Positions 12,430 to 25,120 of a stretch of DNA of 64,000 nt are shown here, one piece after another. The DNA comes from Caprella mutica (taxonomy: Eukaryota; Arthropoda; Malacostraca; Amphipoda; Caprellidae), in the NCBI GenBank assembly GCA_947561585.1, contig CANNZV010000508.1:124001-188000 (forward strand). Direction: 5' to 3'. The position numbers and the translations under genes were made by a program. Under the pieces are notes generated by a model. It searched no databases, had not been told where the DNA came from, and was given only the letters and a program-made list of their open reading frames with translations. Within the stretch, counting starts at the first letter, position 1; every line of letters begins with the position of its first letter.

Positions 12430-13989
12430 ATATAGAGGGTGTCCCAAAAAACGAAACCCAACTTTGAATTATTATATTTCAACAACTACTGAAGGTACAG
12501 TTTTCTTTAAAGTACCATTTTGTTTGTTGAGCCCTTTTCCATCTTCATTTAATTTTTCATAAGGATTTATCGATTTTTGTGTATGTTATAACGATTTTAC
12601 TAATGGGTGGTGAAAATGGTTTTGCGCAAATGGTCAGAAAACGGACAATGAAGTAAGTTCAAACATAGAATTTATCTTTATTAGACAACAACCCAATAAT
12701 TAAAATAGATTTATTTTCAGGTTTGAAAGCATTCAATTAACTATTCCTTTTATAAAATATTGACAATATGGAGAAATGTGTTTAAGCACAAAAAGGAAGG
12801 CACAAAATTAAATTTTTGCAAATGTCGTTTGATCAGGCCACCCAACCATACAAAATGGAAGTCAGAATGATGATATAAATTTTCACAGCGATAAAGTCGG
12901 TCAAAGTTAAAATCAAGAGGGTAATTCCGTTGAGCTTATTGCCAAATGTTCTAAATAATGACTTCTTTCTTCATATAAGGTACAGCTTCGTCCTCAATAA
13001 TAATATCTTTCCTAAAACGAACATGTCTTTGCAGGAACCAGTTGACGAACTTTATACGGCGTTAAAAATTCCGTTTCAAGAAGTTGATGTATTACTTTTC
13101 TTTTTAGGGGTGGCATTGTTGGTCATGTTAAGTAATTCGATTGATTAAAGAGTTTGAGATATTTAATCCAATTCTCCTAATAAAAACATTCCTATTTTCG
13201 GAAAGGAGTTCAACAAAATTGATATTGTCTTCAGATCATACTGTCTTCTTGCTATCTGAAAGACATGTTACAATTTAAACTTTAGCCTTCTTTTTGTACT
13301 AAATCACATTTCTCTCCAAATAGTCAATATTTTTTAAATTGAATTGTTGTTTGAATGCCTTTAAAACGTGGAAATAAATCTGTTTTATTAATGGGCTGTC
13401 GTCTAATAAAAATATATTTTATGTTTGAACTTACTTTATTGTACGTTTGCTGACCATTTGCGCAAAACCATTAGTAATAGTAATAGTTATATTTTATTGA
13501 AAAGAACAAAAACGATACAGAACATACATTTTAAAATATATGGATTTACATAAAAAAGAAATAAAAAGTAAAGAAAAATGAAGAACTAGTATGATTTATA
13601 ACTTTCAAGCCTTAACGAAAAAAAACCTTTTTAGGCCAAAAAAAAGTGGATTTTCATGAAAAATCAATATAAAATAGTAATAAAGGATATATAAGAAAGA
13701 AAAAAAAAAAAAAAAAAAGGTGAGGAAAAGAAAAATAAATTAACAGTTTTACAATTTTAAACCTATATATACAAGTCTATTATAAAGCTCTTTAGTTTCT
13801 TCTTAAAGGTAGTTATGGAGGGTGAATTTCTTATTTCAGCTGGTATAGTATTCCAGTACTTCAGGCCGCTGTAGTAAAATGACCGCTGACATTGTGTAAG
13901 TCTTTGGAAGTCTGGTACTGCATTGCTTAAAGATCTAGTGGAATAAGAATGATTGGGATAAGGTATACTATTAGATAAATGCAATTTGC

Positions 13990-16113
13990 CGTGGCTGGTA
14001 TATTCCACCGCGGAAAGTTCCACCAGGAAGATTCCACCGCTAAGATTCCACCGCGGAAGATTCCACCGCCGTTAAATGCAAGATGTGGAATATTCCACCG
14101 CGGAAGATTCCACCATTTTGAAAAAAATATACAAATAAACAGTATAAATAAACAGTTTATTTTAAAATGTATTTCTAAGTCTAGGTTATTGATAATTATA
14201 TACGAATAGATCTTCCTTTTAAATATAAAATAATTATTAATCCATTATATGTGCATTAAATATTTAAATGGTTAATAGTGACAGACTATGACGCTGGTAT
14301 TGGAACACCAACCTGTGGCAACACTGATAAATTTAGCTTCTTGAATCCATCAACAGAAACACTAAAGTTCAGATTTTAATATTTGATACAATAATAAATT
14401 TTGTTATGTTTCATTATTGATAAGGTTAATGTTAAGCAGCAATATGACAAGCATGTTTTTAATGTCTATTTCTTTAGAGTCAATTTATATTAAGATGTTG
14501 CATATCAAAAGACACTCTGTACGTGTTATGATTTATATATCCTATGTGAGTTTTAATTTATGATTTTTATTCGTATGTCTGGGGTTTCAGGTCGAATCTA
14601 GTTAATGTACCGCAATTTACCTGCTTAACTTTATTTTCAAAATTTAGTTGAAACACATCATATTTAAACTCTATTTTGTAATAGTTTCAAAAGAGATTAT
14701 TAAACAGAACAGAAAGTTTCAGCTTTGTAATTTTTCTTTTTATATTAAAATATATCGATACTAATTAAACATTTTATTTCAATACGTGTCAAATTGATTA
14801 TCGTCGTTGATTTAAATTGTAATATATTTTGGTACATTTAAAACTTGGGTGATAGATAATGGTGCACGAACAACTCGTACCTGGACAACTCGTACCCGGA
14901 CAACTCGTACCCGGACAACTGGTATACAGGACAACTGGTATACAGGGCAACTCGTACCCGAACAATTGGTACCCGATTTCCATAATTTCGTGTTAAATGT
15001 ACTTAATTATAATAACTGAATAAAATACAAGTTTTCATGGATTATGTTTCAATATATGTCATGAAATAGAAGACTCTTGAAGTGAGATCATACGAATTTT
15101 GTAAGGTAGTCTGTATGTTAGTCTCTATAAAAGTTTTAATTTTATCTCTAGCTGTGCTAGGTTACTTAATGTTTAACTTTGCTAACTTAAGTATATTAAA
15201 AGAGGTTAATTTAATTAAATTAGCACTGTTGGTTCTAATATATTTTTCGCGTATTATGCTTGAAAATATATATGAAATGAGATCATACGAATTTTGTAAT
15301 GTAGTCTATATTGTAGTCTCTATAAAAGTTCCTATTTTATCCTCATTTGAATTGTCAGTTTATGTATGTTTCATTGCAATAAAAAAAATTGGTTATTTTA
15401 TTATGACTTTAATTTTTATTATAATTATGTACATTTAACTAAATTTTGAAAATCGGACTTGTATTTTATTCAGTTATTATAATTAGGTGCATTTAACACG
15501 AAATTATGAAAATCGGGTACCAGTTGTCCGGGTACGAGTTGTCCTGTATACCAGTTGTCCGGTACGAGTTGTCCGGGTACCAGTTGTCCTAGAGCCATAT
15601 ATTATATATATAAAATTAAATTTATGTTACAAACAAAATTTTATCCTTAATTTTAGTTTCAACATATATATGTTTAAAGGAGAATCAAACGGAATCTAAA
15701 TTGTTGGTCACTGGGGCAGTGGAATTTTATTGTTGAATTTTCACGATTTAAATTTTATTAAAAAATTAATTGATTCATATTTAGAATATCGTTTGATCTG
15801 TCTATTATTTTGTATGTTTGCTTTAGCTTATCTCTTAGTTCTTGACTTAACATAACATATTCTTATAATTTCTTAAATTTCTAACTAATGAATTGTTGTT
15901 CGGTTACTACAAAAAAAACATTTTTCTTTAAATCAGTTAATATAAAATGTTATACCTAGCTTCTGTAAATGAAATCCAATATTATGCGGTGGAATCTTCC
16001 GTGGTGGAATTTTCCAGCGGTGGAATATTCCGTGGTGGAACTTACCAGCGGTGGAACTTACCTGGTGGAATTTTCCGTGGTGGAATTTTCCGCGGGGGAA
16101 TTTACCTAGAACC
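13990..16113. mobile_element. 15-bp-array element E2
   Basis: Inverted arrays of a unit like GGAAGATTCCACCGC at both ends (13990-14115 and about 15987-16113). Left end CGTGGCTGG then TATATTCC; right end inwards GGTTCTAGG then TAAATTCC. Flanks GCAATTTGC (13981-13989) and GCAATTTGT (16114-16122) match 8 of 9. It interrupts a reverse transcriptase frame exactly, which confirms both borders. It contains element E3. Confidence 0.88.
14861..15596. mobile_element. 15-bp-array element E3 nested inside E2
   Basis: Inverted arrays of a unit like GGACAACTCGTACCC (14861-14980 and 15515-15596). Left end GGTGCACGA then ACAACTCG; right end inwards GGCTCTAGG then ACAACTGG. Flanks ATAGATAAT and ATATATTAT match 7 of 9. 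The unit sequence is clearly different from that of the host element E2. Confidence 0.75.
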
Positions 16114-17136
16114 GCAATTTGTGCATATGAGTTCCTAAAATAAGCCTATAGATATCGTTAAATTGTAATATTTTTGTTCTATGAAAAAGAGGTCCAGTGT
16201 GAGCTAAATAATATGAAGATGTAATTACTCTTATAATTTTCTTTTGCAGCATGATTATAGTGGATACAAGTGAGTTTCAGCTGAATTTCACCAAATAAGG
16301 ACATCATATATTAGATAAGGATATACAAGACTGTAATATGAATTTATGAGAGAATCCTCAGGAACACTCTTACTAATTTTGTAAATAATACCAGCTGTTT
16401 TAGATATTTTAGAGCATATAAAGTTTATATGAGTTGAGAATTTCAGGTTACAATCAACGTATATACCCAAGAACTTAATAGATTTGTCATATAATATGGG
16501 TGCAGGCATTACAATTTACCACAGAAAGAAATGAAACATCTCTAATACGATTTGTAAACAAGAGAGAGCAAGTTTTATTTACATTAAGAGGCAAACGATT
16601 GTTTACTGTCCAATTGAGGACTTTTGAAAGACCTGAATTAGTAGTTTCTATTAGTTACCATAATTTGAGGCACTACAAATAAAGCTGGTATCATCAGCAA
16701 ACATATAAGTAAACTTTACAGAATCACAAATTTGAGGCAGGTCATTGATATAAATAAGAAATAAAATGGGGCCAAGAACACTACCCTGTTGGACACCGTT
16801 TGTTATCATTTTAAAACCAGAGAAACAATCACCAATCTTAACTCGTTGAGTCTTATTCTGAAGATAACTCAAAAACCACTCAAAAGGAAGCCCTCCTATC
16901 CCATATCTATACAACTTGCGCAAAAGAATTCTATGGTTCACAGTATCAAAGGCTTTCACCACACATCAATAAAATAGTTATAATATTCACAAAAATGAAT
17001 AAAAAATTATAAAAATTTAACTATGGATGGAGAAGGGCTCAACAAACTTAATGATACTTGAAAGATAACTGTACATTCAAAAGTTGTTGGAATATACTAA
17101 TTCAAAGTTGGGTTTCTTTTTTTGGGACACCCTGTA

Positions 17137-18186
17137 TAACGAATCAAAATGATATAAATCAGTTTTTAAATATAATTCAAATATAGTAATCCTTTTTTGG
17201 AATAAAATTCCACCTCATACAAAGTCCAATAATTTTCTCAAATATCATCCATTTCTCATTTTATGCGTAACACTTTCGTTAAAAAATATATTTATTGAAT
17301 ATGAAACATTGATGATGAAATATGACGTATGTTATGAATTTTGAAATGTTAATTAAAATATATTGATTAGATATCGTCCCTCTTTCGGAGCTGTTACGAT
17401 CTAAAGTCAACAAATAGATATTCGTTATGAAATATATATAGATATATAAAACGTAAATAAAACCACAGTATTTTAGTGAAAGAGTCGGCTAGTTTATTTG
17501 AATGGTGAATGCCTAATTACTGAATATAATTAATACCTTAGTGAAATACATTATTATTTGTTTAATTCATTCTCCTGACTAAAGTGATTCCCCTAACTTT
17601 CTTTCATGACTAGAGGAGAAATGAACGGCAAATGTACCTCCTCCTCTTCTCACAAATTTAACCTTACCTACCGAAAAGTTAATTCTGCTATATTTCGAAA
17701 AAAGCGTTCTTAAAATGGCTCCTTCTACCTAATTTATCACCTTCTGTTCACAATTCAATTCTTACTAAACTTTAAATCAAACGATTCAAGATTCTTAGGT
17801 CAAACAATTCTTTAAAATATTCCTTTTATTTATTCAATTGATTTGAAAATCTATTTATTTGCCTTGTATCCATGTTACTGATAATACTTTTATGAACCGT
17901 TAATTAACATTAATAAATTACTTATATGCTTGACTCTGAATTTGATATTAACCTACTACTCTTGAAATATTATAGTATCAAAGGATATTAATTTAATTAA
18001 TAGAGAAATAGGACATCCAATATATATGCAAAACTAATCAACATCACACTATAACTGACACATTAAAATCAGTAGCCACACAAGTCCATCACATTCTAAC
18101 TAAATTATATTGTAATAATTATATTTTCAACATATAAAAAATTTAATGTCTCAAATATGGCAAAAAAAATTCGTTCTTGTAGGCAA
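17137..18186. other. intergenic DNA, nothing recognised
   Basis: AT-rich spacer between the transposon nest and the 3' end of transporter copy A. No frame with domain-like sequence. Confidence 0.45.
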
Positions 18187-19207
18187 TTACAAGTTCTGTT
18201 GAGTGGCCGTTGCTTGGATTTCAATATTCTCATCCTCAGAAAAATCTGAAATTAGGAGAATGATTTCAAGTAGCAACGTCTTATAAGTTTTCGGTAAAAT
18301 GCCCTGACGTTGATTATTTTTACTAACCAGAACTGGCATAATTCCAATGTTGCACATCTGCTCGGATAACTAAAAGGTAGAAGGTTGTTGTTGCACCGTA
18401 TATGGCAGAAGCTAACAAGAAAACTGTGTTCCATGCGGCAAAAGTGTCCTGAAAGTGAAAATTGAATGTAAATTAATCCAAACATTAGTTGTATGGTCTT
18501 CAGGTGAGGCTTTTCATTCAATAAGACTTCAATAGAAAGCGAGTATAAAAGAAATAATCTAATCTTTTGATATAGTTTGATAATCAAGAAAACTTGTGTG
18601 AATCAGAGTTAAATTTCAAAGAATTTCTTTGACTGGGAATAAATTTAACGTACAATTGGGAACTTTTTTTCAACTACTTAGAAATTTTATTCAGTAAGTC
18701 AAAATATATAACTTTTTATCTTACATTCTTTTTAGTTATGAATCCAGTAGTGGAACTAAAACCATTTGTCAGACCAAAGAGAGTGCCAGCAAACTGTGGT
18801 GATAAGTCCGCGTGGGAACAAATGTGCCTGAACAAAATTCGGTGAATTAACTGATAAAAATAGAATACATTACTAAAGTGTAAAAATTAAATTGATATAT
18901 CGATTAGCTAGATGAAATGGTGAAAAACAATCACGGATTAAAAATATTAAAAAAAACAGTTTCAACACGTTGATTTTTAACTATAGTTACTTGCCATAAA
19001 TTTTAAATTATAAGCAGAATTAATTTATCTAGCTGTGCTATACTTAATATATTTTTATTACTAACCCTTCATCGTCTTACATTAATCACTTATACAAAAG
19101 ATATTATTTAACAATAACATACACTACTGTCACAAATTTCTGTTTCAAAACTGTTTTTGCTGCTACCTGTGTTAGATATCGGTAAATAAAACTGAAATAT
19201 AGTAAGG

Positions 19208-20244
19208 AGTTCTAGGTATATTCTGGTAAATTCCACCCCGGTATATTCCACCCCGGTAAATTCCACGGAAATTCTACCCTGGTAAATTCCACCCCGGTAA
19301 ATTCCACCCCTATGTCAATGCTCATTTGGGTGAAAATAAAGAGTCAAGTATTTTATTTTTAGATGGTCATTTGTTAAATACTGTGTAGCCATCAATATAT
19401 AAGTCAAACGATATTATGAGACATGTGAACAATATTTAGAGGCAGCTCAAGTCAATTGAAATTTTATCCTAATGGAGAAAAATACAAATATCATATCATG
19501 GGAGTTTATTTAAAGTTTACATGTTGAGCATGTTTATATTAATTCTTTCTTAACATAAAACTTCAGTATATACTCTTATGACAATGGTTGGAAGAGGTGT
19601 TGAGGGGTTCGGCTGGTAATACAACTTATTGAATGTCTTCGCTTTTTGCTAAAAAGTTGCTGTTACGAAAAAAATTTCCCTAGTCAAAATCTTTCCATGT
19701 AAAAAAGGCAATAATCTCCCCAGTCTTAAAACCCTGTGCAATAATTCCCACCTCCTTATCAAATACCTCCTGGTCAAGAAAAAAAAACATGCTAAATATC
19801 CATTGTGTAAAAAAAGAAACTTCCGTCAAAAATTATTTTACACCACTTTTACTAGAAGTTAAAATACCAAATTTAAAATAAAATTAAAGTAACAAGAAGT
19901 ACTATTTGACATCTTCCTATAGTTAATATCGCTGCTGTGTTGGCGATAGTGGAGAAAATCAGATAATGATTGGAAATCTAAATATTTCAACTGATAAAGA
20001 GTGTTCACACAACCTTTCCTTCTGCTGTTCTATCACATGTGTAGTGAAAAATAAACAGCTTGTGATTGATCAATAAAACGCTTAATTTCCTACAATGAAA
20101 ATGCAGTTTACCTAGTATAATATAAGATATTAAAAATGATTAATATTTATATCTAACCAAACCTAATCCCTAAAGTGGGGTGGAACTTACCGGGGTGGAG
20201 TATACCTAGGGTGAAATATACCGGAGTGGAATATTCCGGTCACT
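19208..20244. mobile_element. 15-bp-array element E4
   Basis: Inverted arrays of a unit like GGTAAATTCCACCCC. Left end AGTTCTAGG then TATATTC; right end inwards AGTGACCGG then AATATTC. Exact 9-bp target duplication ATAGTAAGG at 19199-19207 and 20245-20253. 1037 bp, no coding sequence. Confidence 0.9.
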
Positions 20245-20508
20245 ATAGTAAGGACAATGGAAGAATTTTGTGTACATGACGTCATAACAGCAACTCTCTG
20301 AATTCACATTTAAGACAATTGTTAACCGTAAAAATATAAAAGCTGTTCATTAAATGCCATAATAAAAAACTGTATATGGATCTATTCGTGTTGATCACAC
20401 TGCTAAACCCCTAATTTTCTCTTTAATTATGTTGCCTCGATTAAGGCTCGGTCACAAATTACTAAAATTGGCACTAATATAAATATTATGGATTCTTCGT
20501 ACCCTTCC

Positions 20509-21409
20509 TTTGAACAGCTGATCGCCGAAATCATAACAAAGCGCTACGCTCCTAATAATTTAGATAGGAATAATTAGAAAAAACTTGTTGCGTTCTCCTT
20601 CATATTGACTTATTTTTATAGTTACGGGTGTAATTTTTATTTGAATTTTTCAAAGTGTATTCTGTATAATCTCTGCTATCGACTGGAATATTTTTTTACC
20701 GTAAAATTTAATTTTTAACAGTGAAACTCTAGAATTATCTAAGTTTTATTCACTACTTATCTAGCATGATCAAATTGTCAGCGGTGAGTAATACACATGA
20801 ATACACATGAAGAATATTTCTATAGATTATCATTAATTATTCTTACTACACCTGAGCTATACCTAACTGAGCACATGATTCAAAGAATTTGACATAGGAT
20901 CCACTCCATTTGTGACTTGTTGAAACTGTTAAGTTGTGCTACCATATTTAGGGAGGCCACACTGCTGTAACAAGTGAAGTGTTCTCCAAGAAATCCTCAT
21001 TTTGCCTTCTGTTTTCACCAAAATACTTGGAAATGAAATAAAGAAAAATACATGCAATTGTCTTTTTAATTTCATTCATACAAATGAAGAGGTATCATAA
21101 TTGTTCACAAAATCACAACCTGGACAGGTTGTTAATGAATAGCTATAGGATATACCTTTAAAAACAATGTGTCATCAGTATTCAATAATTCTAGTTTTTT
21201 TAACTTTAAAAATTATTATTTATCGAAAAGAAATTTTCCAGTCGATAACAGTGATTCTAAAGAATACACTGTAAAAAATTTAAATCAAAATTTCACTCGT
21301 AACTATAAAAAAGACATTTAAAGGAAAACGCAACAAGTTTTTTCTATTTATTCCTATCTAAATTAATGGGAGCGTAGCGCTTCGTTAAGATTTCGGCGGT
21401 CAGCTGTTA
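20509..21409. mobile_element. foldback element with ACAGCTGAYCGCCGAAATC ends
   Basis: About 100 bp at each end are inverted copies: the left arm 20509-20610 (CGCTACGCTCC, AACTTGTTGCGTT) pairs with 21315-21409. Roughly 900 bp, no coding sequence; target duplication not resolved. Confidence 0.7.
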
Positions 21410-21421
21410 AACTACAAACGC

Positions 21422-23075
21422 CAGAATGGTCGGTGTATTAGGCAGAGTTGAGATCCGGGCGCATATGAGATATTGGCACATGAGAGGCGGAGAGTTGATT
21501 GTGGGCGTGGCGTTATTGCTGCAGTATCAAGTGTGCCACGGTACTGATAGCACATGAGTAGCTCTTGATTATGTGTGTATGATAAAATCCGTGCTATAAA
21601 TGATTTACACATTGTCACAATATAATGACGGTTTCAAATTTTGACAGTGGGTATATGTTTTTACCCTGATAATGACTAACCTTTTAAAAGTTACTATCCG
21701 AATAGAAACGGAACATGTTTAACCTAATTGCAAAATAATACTTAGGGTACTGTATTTAATTCTAATCCATTATTTAAAGGTCCCCTACACTCTATTTTTC
21801 TGTTAATTAAATCTAAGGTTACTGATTATAAAATTGCAAACTATTTCTAATTAATTTGGTTTTATACTTCTATTATTATTTGTATTTCTATTATTATTTG
21901 TGATTTTACATCTACCCTCCGAATTTTAAGCAAAGTAAAAGAAATAGTGCCTTGTCATACAAATTCAAAACAAAGGCTTACAAAGCTGATAAATGTATAC
22001 AGTTACCTAAATATAGTAACCTAAATACCATTATCCAGAAAAAACAGTAAATACCTAAAATTGTACCTAATAACCATTATATTCACGTTAGTTGTGATGC
22101 ATTTTGTATACATTTCTTGTTCCTCTATTCAATCTAATTGAAATGTCGGACAGTGACGGTTGAATGTGAATATTTCTTAAGTAATTAATTACGAAGCGAA
22201 TACTTGCATGATCAAATTCTTTTCTGTCAACTGTGATATGATATATAATCCTAGCTCTACAAATTTATAGAATTTGAAACAGTCATTATATTGTGACAAT
22301 GTGTAAATCATTTATAGCACGGATTTTATTATACACACATAATTAAGAGCTACTCATACGCTATCAGTACCGTGGCACACTTGATACTGCAGCAATAACG
22401 CCACGCCCACAATCAACTCTCCGCCTCTCATGTGCCAATATCTCATATGCGCCTGGATCTCAACTCTGCCTAAAGCCCGTATTACACTGTGGCGCTCACT
22501 ATGGCGGTCGCCACAATTTTGTTATTTTTCTCTCTAACTCCGCCTCTTTTCTCTCTAATAGCGAGAAATGTCTTGGCGAGCACCACGAAATTGTGATCGC
22601 TCACTGCGCGATAGAACCAACACCGCCACCGTTTTAGAGGTGATGAAATTGTCACTGAAGCCTGCTAAAGAGATTTGAAGTAGTGGAAAAAGTATTTTGT
22701 TTCATTTTAGTTATTTAAGACTTTGTACGGCTACAGCGCGATACAAAAAAAGAATGAACGCTTCTGTGTAGTGTCCAGTGTTGCCATACAATCAATGGAA
22801 TTATACTTTTTAATATATACGCATGGAATTGTTTCACACAACTATCAAAAAGATAATTAACTGAATATATATTCGTGATGAAATCGAATTTTATTGGTAC
22901 GATTCATTTCATAGTAAATTTTTCAATTTTCCCTAAATTTCAATGCACGATCACCGCCATATCGACTCTTCTAGTGTAATAGCAATTTTGAGAATGGTGA
23001 GCGCCATATCTGTAGAGAGAGACAACACCGCTATGGCGAGCGCCACAGTGTAATACGGGCTTTATACACCGGCCT
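21422..23075. mobile_element. inverted-repeat element around 21.4-23.1 kb, interrupted at its right arm
   Basis: About 200 bp (21422-21629, with GAGAGTTGATTGTGGGCGTG) are repeated inverted at 22278-22473, and the remaining tip lies at 23062-23075 after a second insertion (22474-23061). Arms are nearly identical, so this is younger than the outer element. The 650-bp core has no open frame of note. Confidence 0.72.
22474..23061. mobile_element. PIF/Harbinger-like miniature element
   Basis: Ends AGCCCGTATTACACTGTGGC and its inverted copy before 23061. Flanking TAA (22471-22473) and TTA (23062-23064) fit a 3-bp TWA target. Removing the element and one flank rebuilds the sequence seen in the other arm of the host element at about 21435-21450. 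Superfamily call rests only on the 3-bp target. Confidence 0.65.
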
Positions 23076-23541
23076 GCTACATATTTCGTGTAGCAACAGT
23101 TTTGTCAGCTGTTGTGACAAATCGAGTGATTTGTGATCGTGACATAATCAATGCAACACACATTCATATAAAATACATGGGGGTATTCAGTGTGAATAAC
23201 ATAAAAGGATCCAATACTGATTTTATTATGACAATTAATAATCAGATCATATTATTGTACGCTCTTCAATTGTCGTATATATATATGATTTAAGTGGGTT
23301 GCTGACGTCCAGTATACCTCCATTGTACTTACTGTATTTCATTTCTATTTCCAGATATCAAACCCACATAGCAGTAAAAACAGTTTTGAAACAAAAATTT
23401 GTGAGAGTATTGTATCTTATTGTAATATATCTTTGCTTAAACTAAGTATGCAAACAATATTTGGTGAACCATAAAAGGTTAATTGACTTAATATGATCAC
23501 TGTAATATTAAGAGATAATATTATTTTTAACTCTATTTTAA

Positions 23542-24677
23542 GGGAAACAAACTATTCCCAGCTGGAATTTTCTCCGCCGGACATTTTCCCGCCTGGAATT
23601 TTCCCCGTTGGACTATTCCCCGCCGGACTTTTCTCTGCCGGTCTTTTCCCCACCGGACTTTTCCCCGCCTAATTTATTTTAATTAATACTCTGGAAGATA
23701 ATTTAACATTTAAATTTCTTAAAATTAGTTTTTGAAAAAAATATTTTTGACTAATAAATCTATTGCCGTGAAATTCTAAATCAAAGTCTGTCGTCGCAAC
23801 CAACCAATTTTTTTTAAACATTGTTGCATGGAAATTTGTCACTTCCAACTCTTTGAACCGAACCCGTTTGTAATTACTCTTTTGATAATTAGTTTTCATT
23901 GGAAATTTTTATAGAAACTGTACGACTTTATATCTAAATCTTCCTCAAATCTGACTACTTGAAAAGTCCTGATTTAGGATTTCTACACTCTAACTTATAA
24001 ATTTTCATAAAAATGGTTAATACATTGTAAGTTATTTAAGGTATAAATATTAAATATGCATAATATAGAAAAAAGACACTAAAAAATAGGCCAATATTAA
24101 GTGTAATAAGAAAAAATATATGGTAGGGTTATTAATTCTGTAATATATTAATTGTCAAATTATTAAACTACGATTAAATTTATTAGTGTTCTGGAAAAGT
24201 ATCTATTTGAACAAGAAGCAAATAGATCACCATTTGTTATAATAACTGGCAAAGAAAATAAAAAATTCGTGATATGTATAACTTTAGAGCTGGAATAAAT
24301 TGAATTAATCGTAACTTCTTAGACTAAATTGCACATTTGGCAATCCCGTCAAATTGCCGTAGTGTTTGAACTTAGAAGCATAATTCATTTATATGCAAAT
24401 ATACGAAGGTACAGTCTTAAAATAAAATAAACCAATATGGACACATACAGAAATCAAAGCTAGAAATAAGACTGTATTATTGTGTAAGTCTGTTAGTAAA
24501 ATGTATCTTCTATTGATAAATGGTTTGTTTTATCGAAAATATAATATAATAGCTCAAAATACTATTATTTTATTCGACGGGGAAAAGTCCAGCGGGGGAT
24601 AGTCCAGGCGGGGATAAGTCTGGCGGGGAATAGTCTGTCCGACCGGCAATGGTCCGGCGGGGAAAAGTCCTAGTGCC
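23542..24677. mobile_element. 15-bp-array element E5
   Basis: Inverted arrays of a unit like GGAAAAGTCCGGCGG. Left end GGGAAACAA then ACTATTCC; right end inwards GGCACTAGG then ACTTTTCC. Exact 9-bp duplication CTATTTTAA at 23533-23541 and 24678-24686. It ends only about 31 bp from the end of exon 8 of transporter copy A, whose donor site is broken. Confidence 0.9.
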
Positions 24678-25120
24678 CTATTTTAACAATATATAATACA
24701 TCTCTAACGTTACTCAACCTGCATAGCTAGCACCGCATAAACCGAATGTGAGACACACTATCACAATTACTAGAGTCTGGTTACATCCAACGAAACACAT
24801 GCCCATGAAACCCAACATTGGCCCGTAACCTGCTGTATGAAAATTAATAAGGATAATAGTAAAAAATAAAACAAACGCTCCAATACATTGCTTATAAAGT
24901 TATATACACTTGCACAATGTGTCTACATATTTACCTAGAACCATGGAAAGTCTCCCGACATTTAGAATACTGATGTTGCCCCTTATTGTAAGTGCAGTCA
25001 TAAGGTTAGTCAATGTAACAGATACAATGAATGTCATCAAGTATGGAATGCTGGATAATAATCCAATCGGCCAAAATGTAGAAATAACTTTAAGTGATAA
25101 TGTGATAACACATTGGTAAG

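Larger units (their letters stand above)
13476..16965 (-). mobile_element. 5'-truncated non-LTR retrotransposon (Jockey/CR1-like) with nested insertion
   Basis: Minus-strand element inserted in the right arm of the 12435-17134 element. Its 3' end lies near 13476 (AATAAA, then a short ACTATT-type repeated tail). Its 5' end at about 16960 starts inside the reverse transcriptase at KAFDTVNHRILL, so it is strongly 5'-truncated. It is split by element E2 (13990-16113). Confidence 0.8.
13763..16965 (-). pseudogene. reverse transcriptase fragment of the non-LTR element
   Basis: Minus strand, in order: KAFDTVNH, GVQQGSVLGPILFLIYINDL and the catalytic FADDTSF (16962-16651); SIKFLGIYVDCNLKFSTHIN (16509-16288); a decayed LLQKKIIRVI segment (about 16250-16125); then the C-terminal SGLKYWNTIPAEIRNS-KKKLKSF part (13989-13763). 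Frameshifts and stops separate the pieces, so it is dead. Removing E2 and one copy of its target duplication joins the last two parts in one frame, which proves E2 arrived after the retroelement. Confidence 0.85.
12435..17134. mobile_element. Tc1/mariner-like long-inverted-repeat element, interrupted
   Basis: Ends GAGGGTGTCCCAAAAA (left) and, inverted, CAGGGTGTCCCAAAAA (right), next to TA dinucleotides (12433-12434, 17135-17136). About 190 bp of left arm (12435-12625) match inverted sequence at 16953-17134, and further inner arm 12605-12760 matches inverted 13345-13475. The right arm is split between 13475 and about 16953 by a non-LTR insertion. Without it the element would be about 1.2 kb. 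No transposase seen. Confidence 0.75.
19060..23540. mobile_element. outer inverted-repeat element in intron 8 of transporter copy A
   Basis: Left arm (about 19060-19207, continuing at 20245-20508 after removal of E4) is similar to the inverted right arm (about 23080-23540), for example TTTCAAAACTGTTTTTGCTG against its inverted counterpart near 23380. The similarity continues straight across the E4 insertion, so E4 is younger. Divergent arms, borders approximate. Inside lie three more inverted-repeat elements. No coding sequence. Confidence 0.55.

Noticed and set aside
15082..15438. 118-codon hydrophobic plus-strand frame inside E3
   Set aside because: AT-rich internal duplication (MRSYEFC twice) within a transposon filler gives chance hydrophobic sequence; no initiation or splice context.
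13990..16113. 15-bp arrays read as protein-coding repeats (five codons per unit)
   Set aside because: The period is a multiple of three, but frames contain stops, arrays occur inverted at element ends and unit sequence is not conserved at the amino-acid level.
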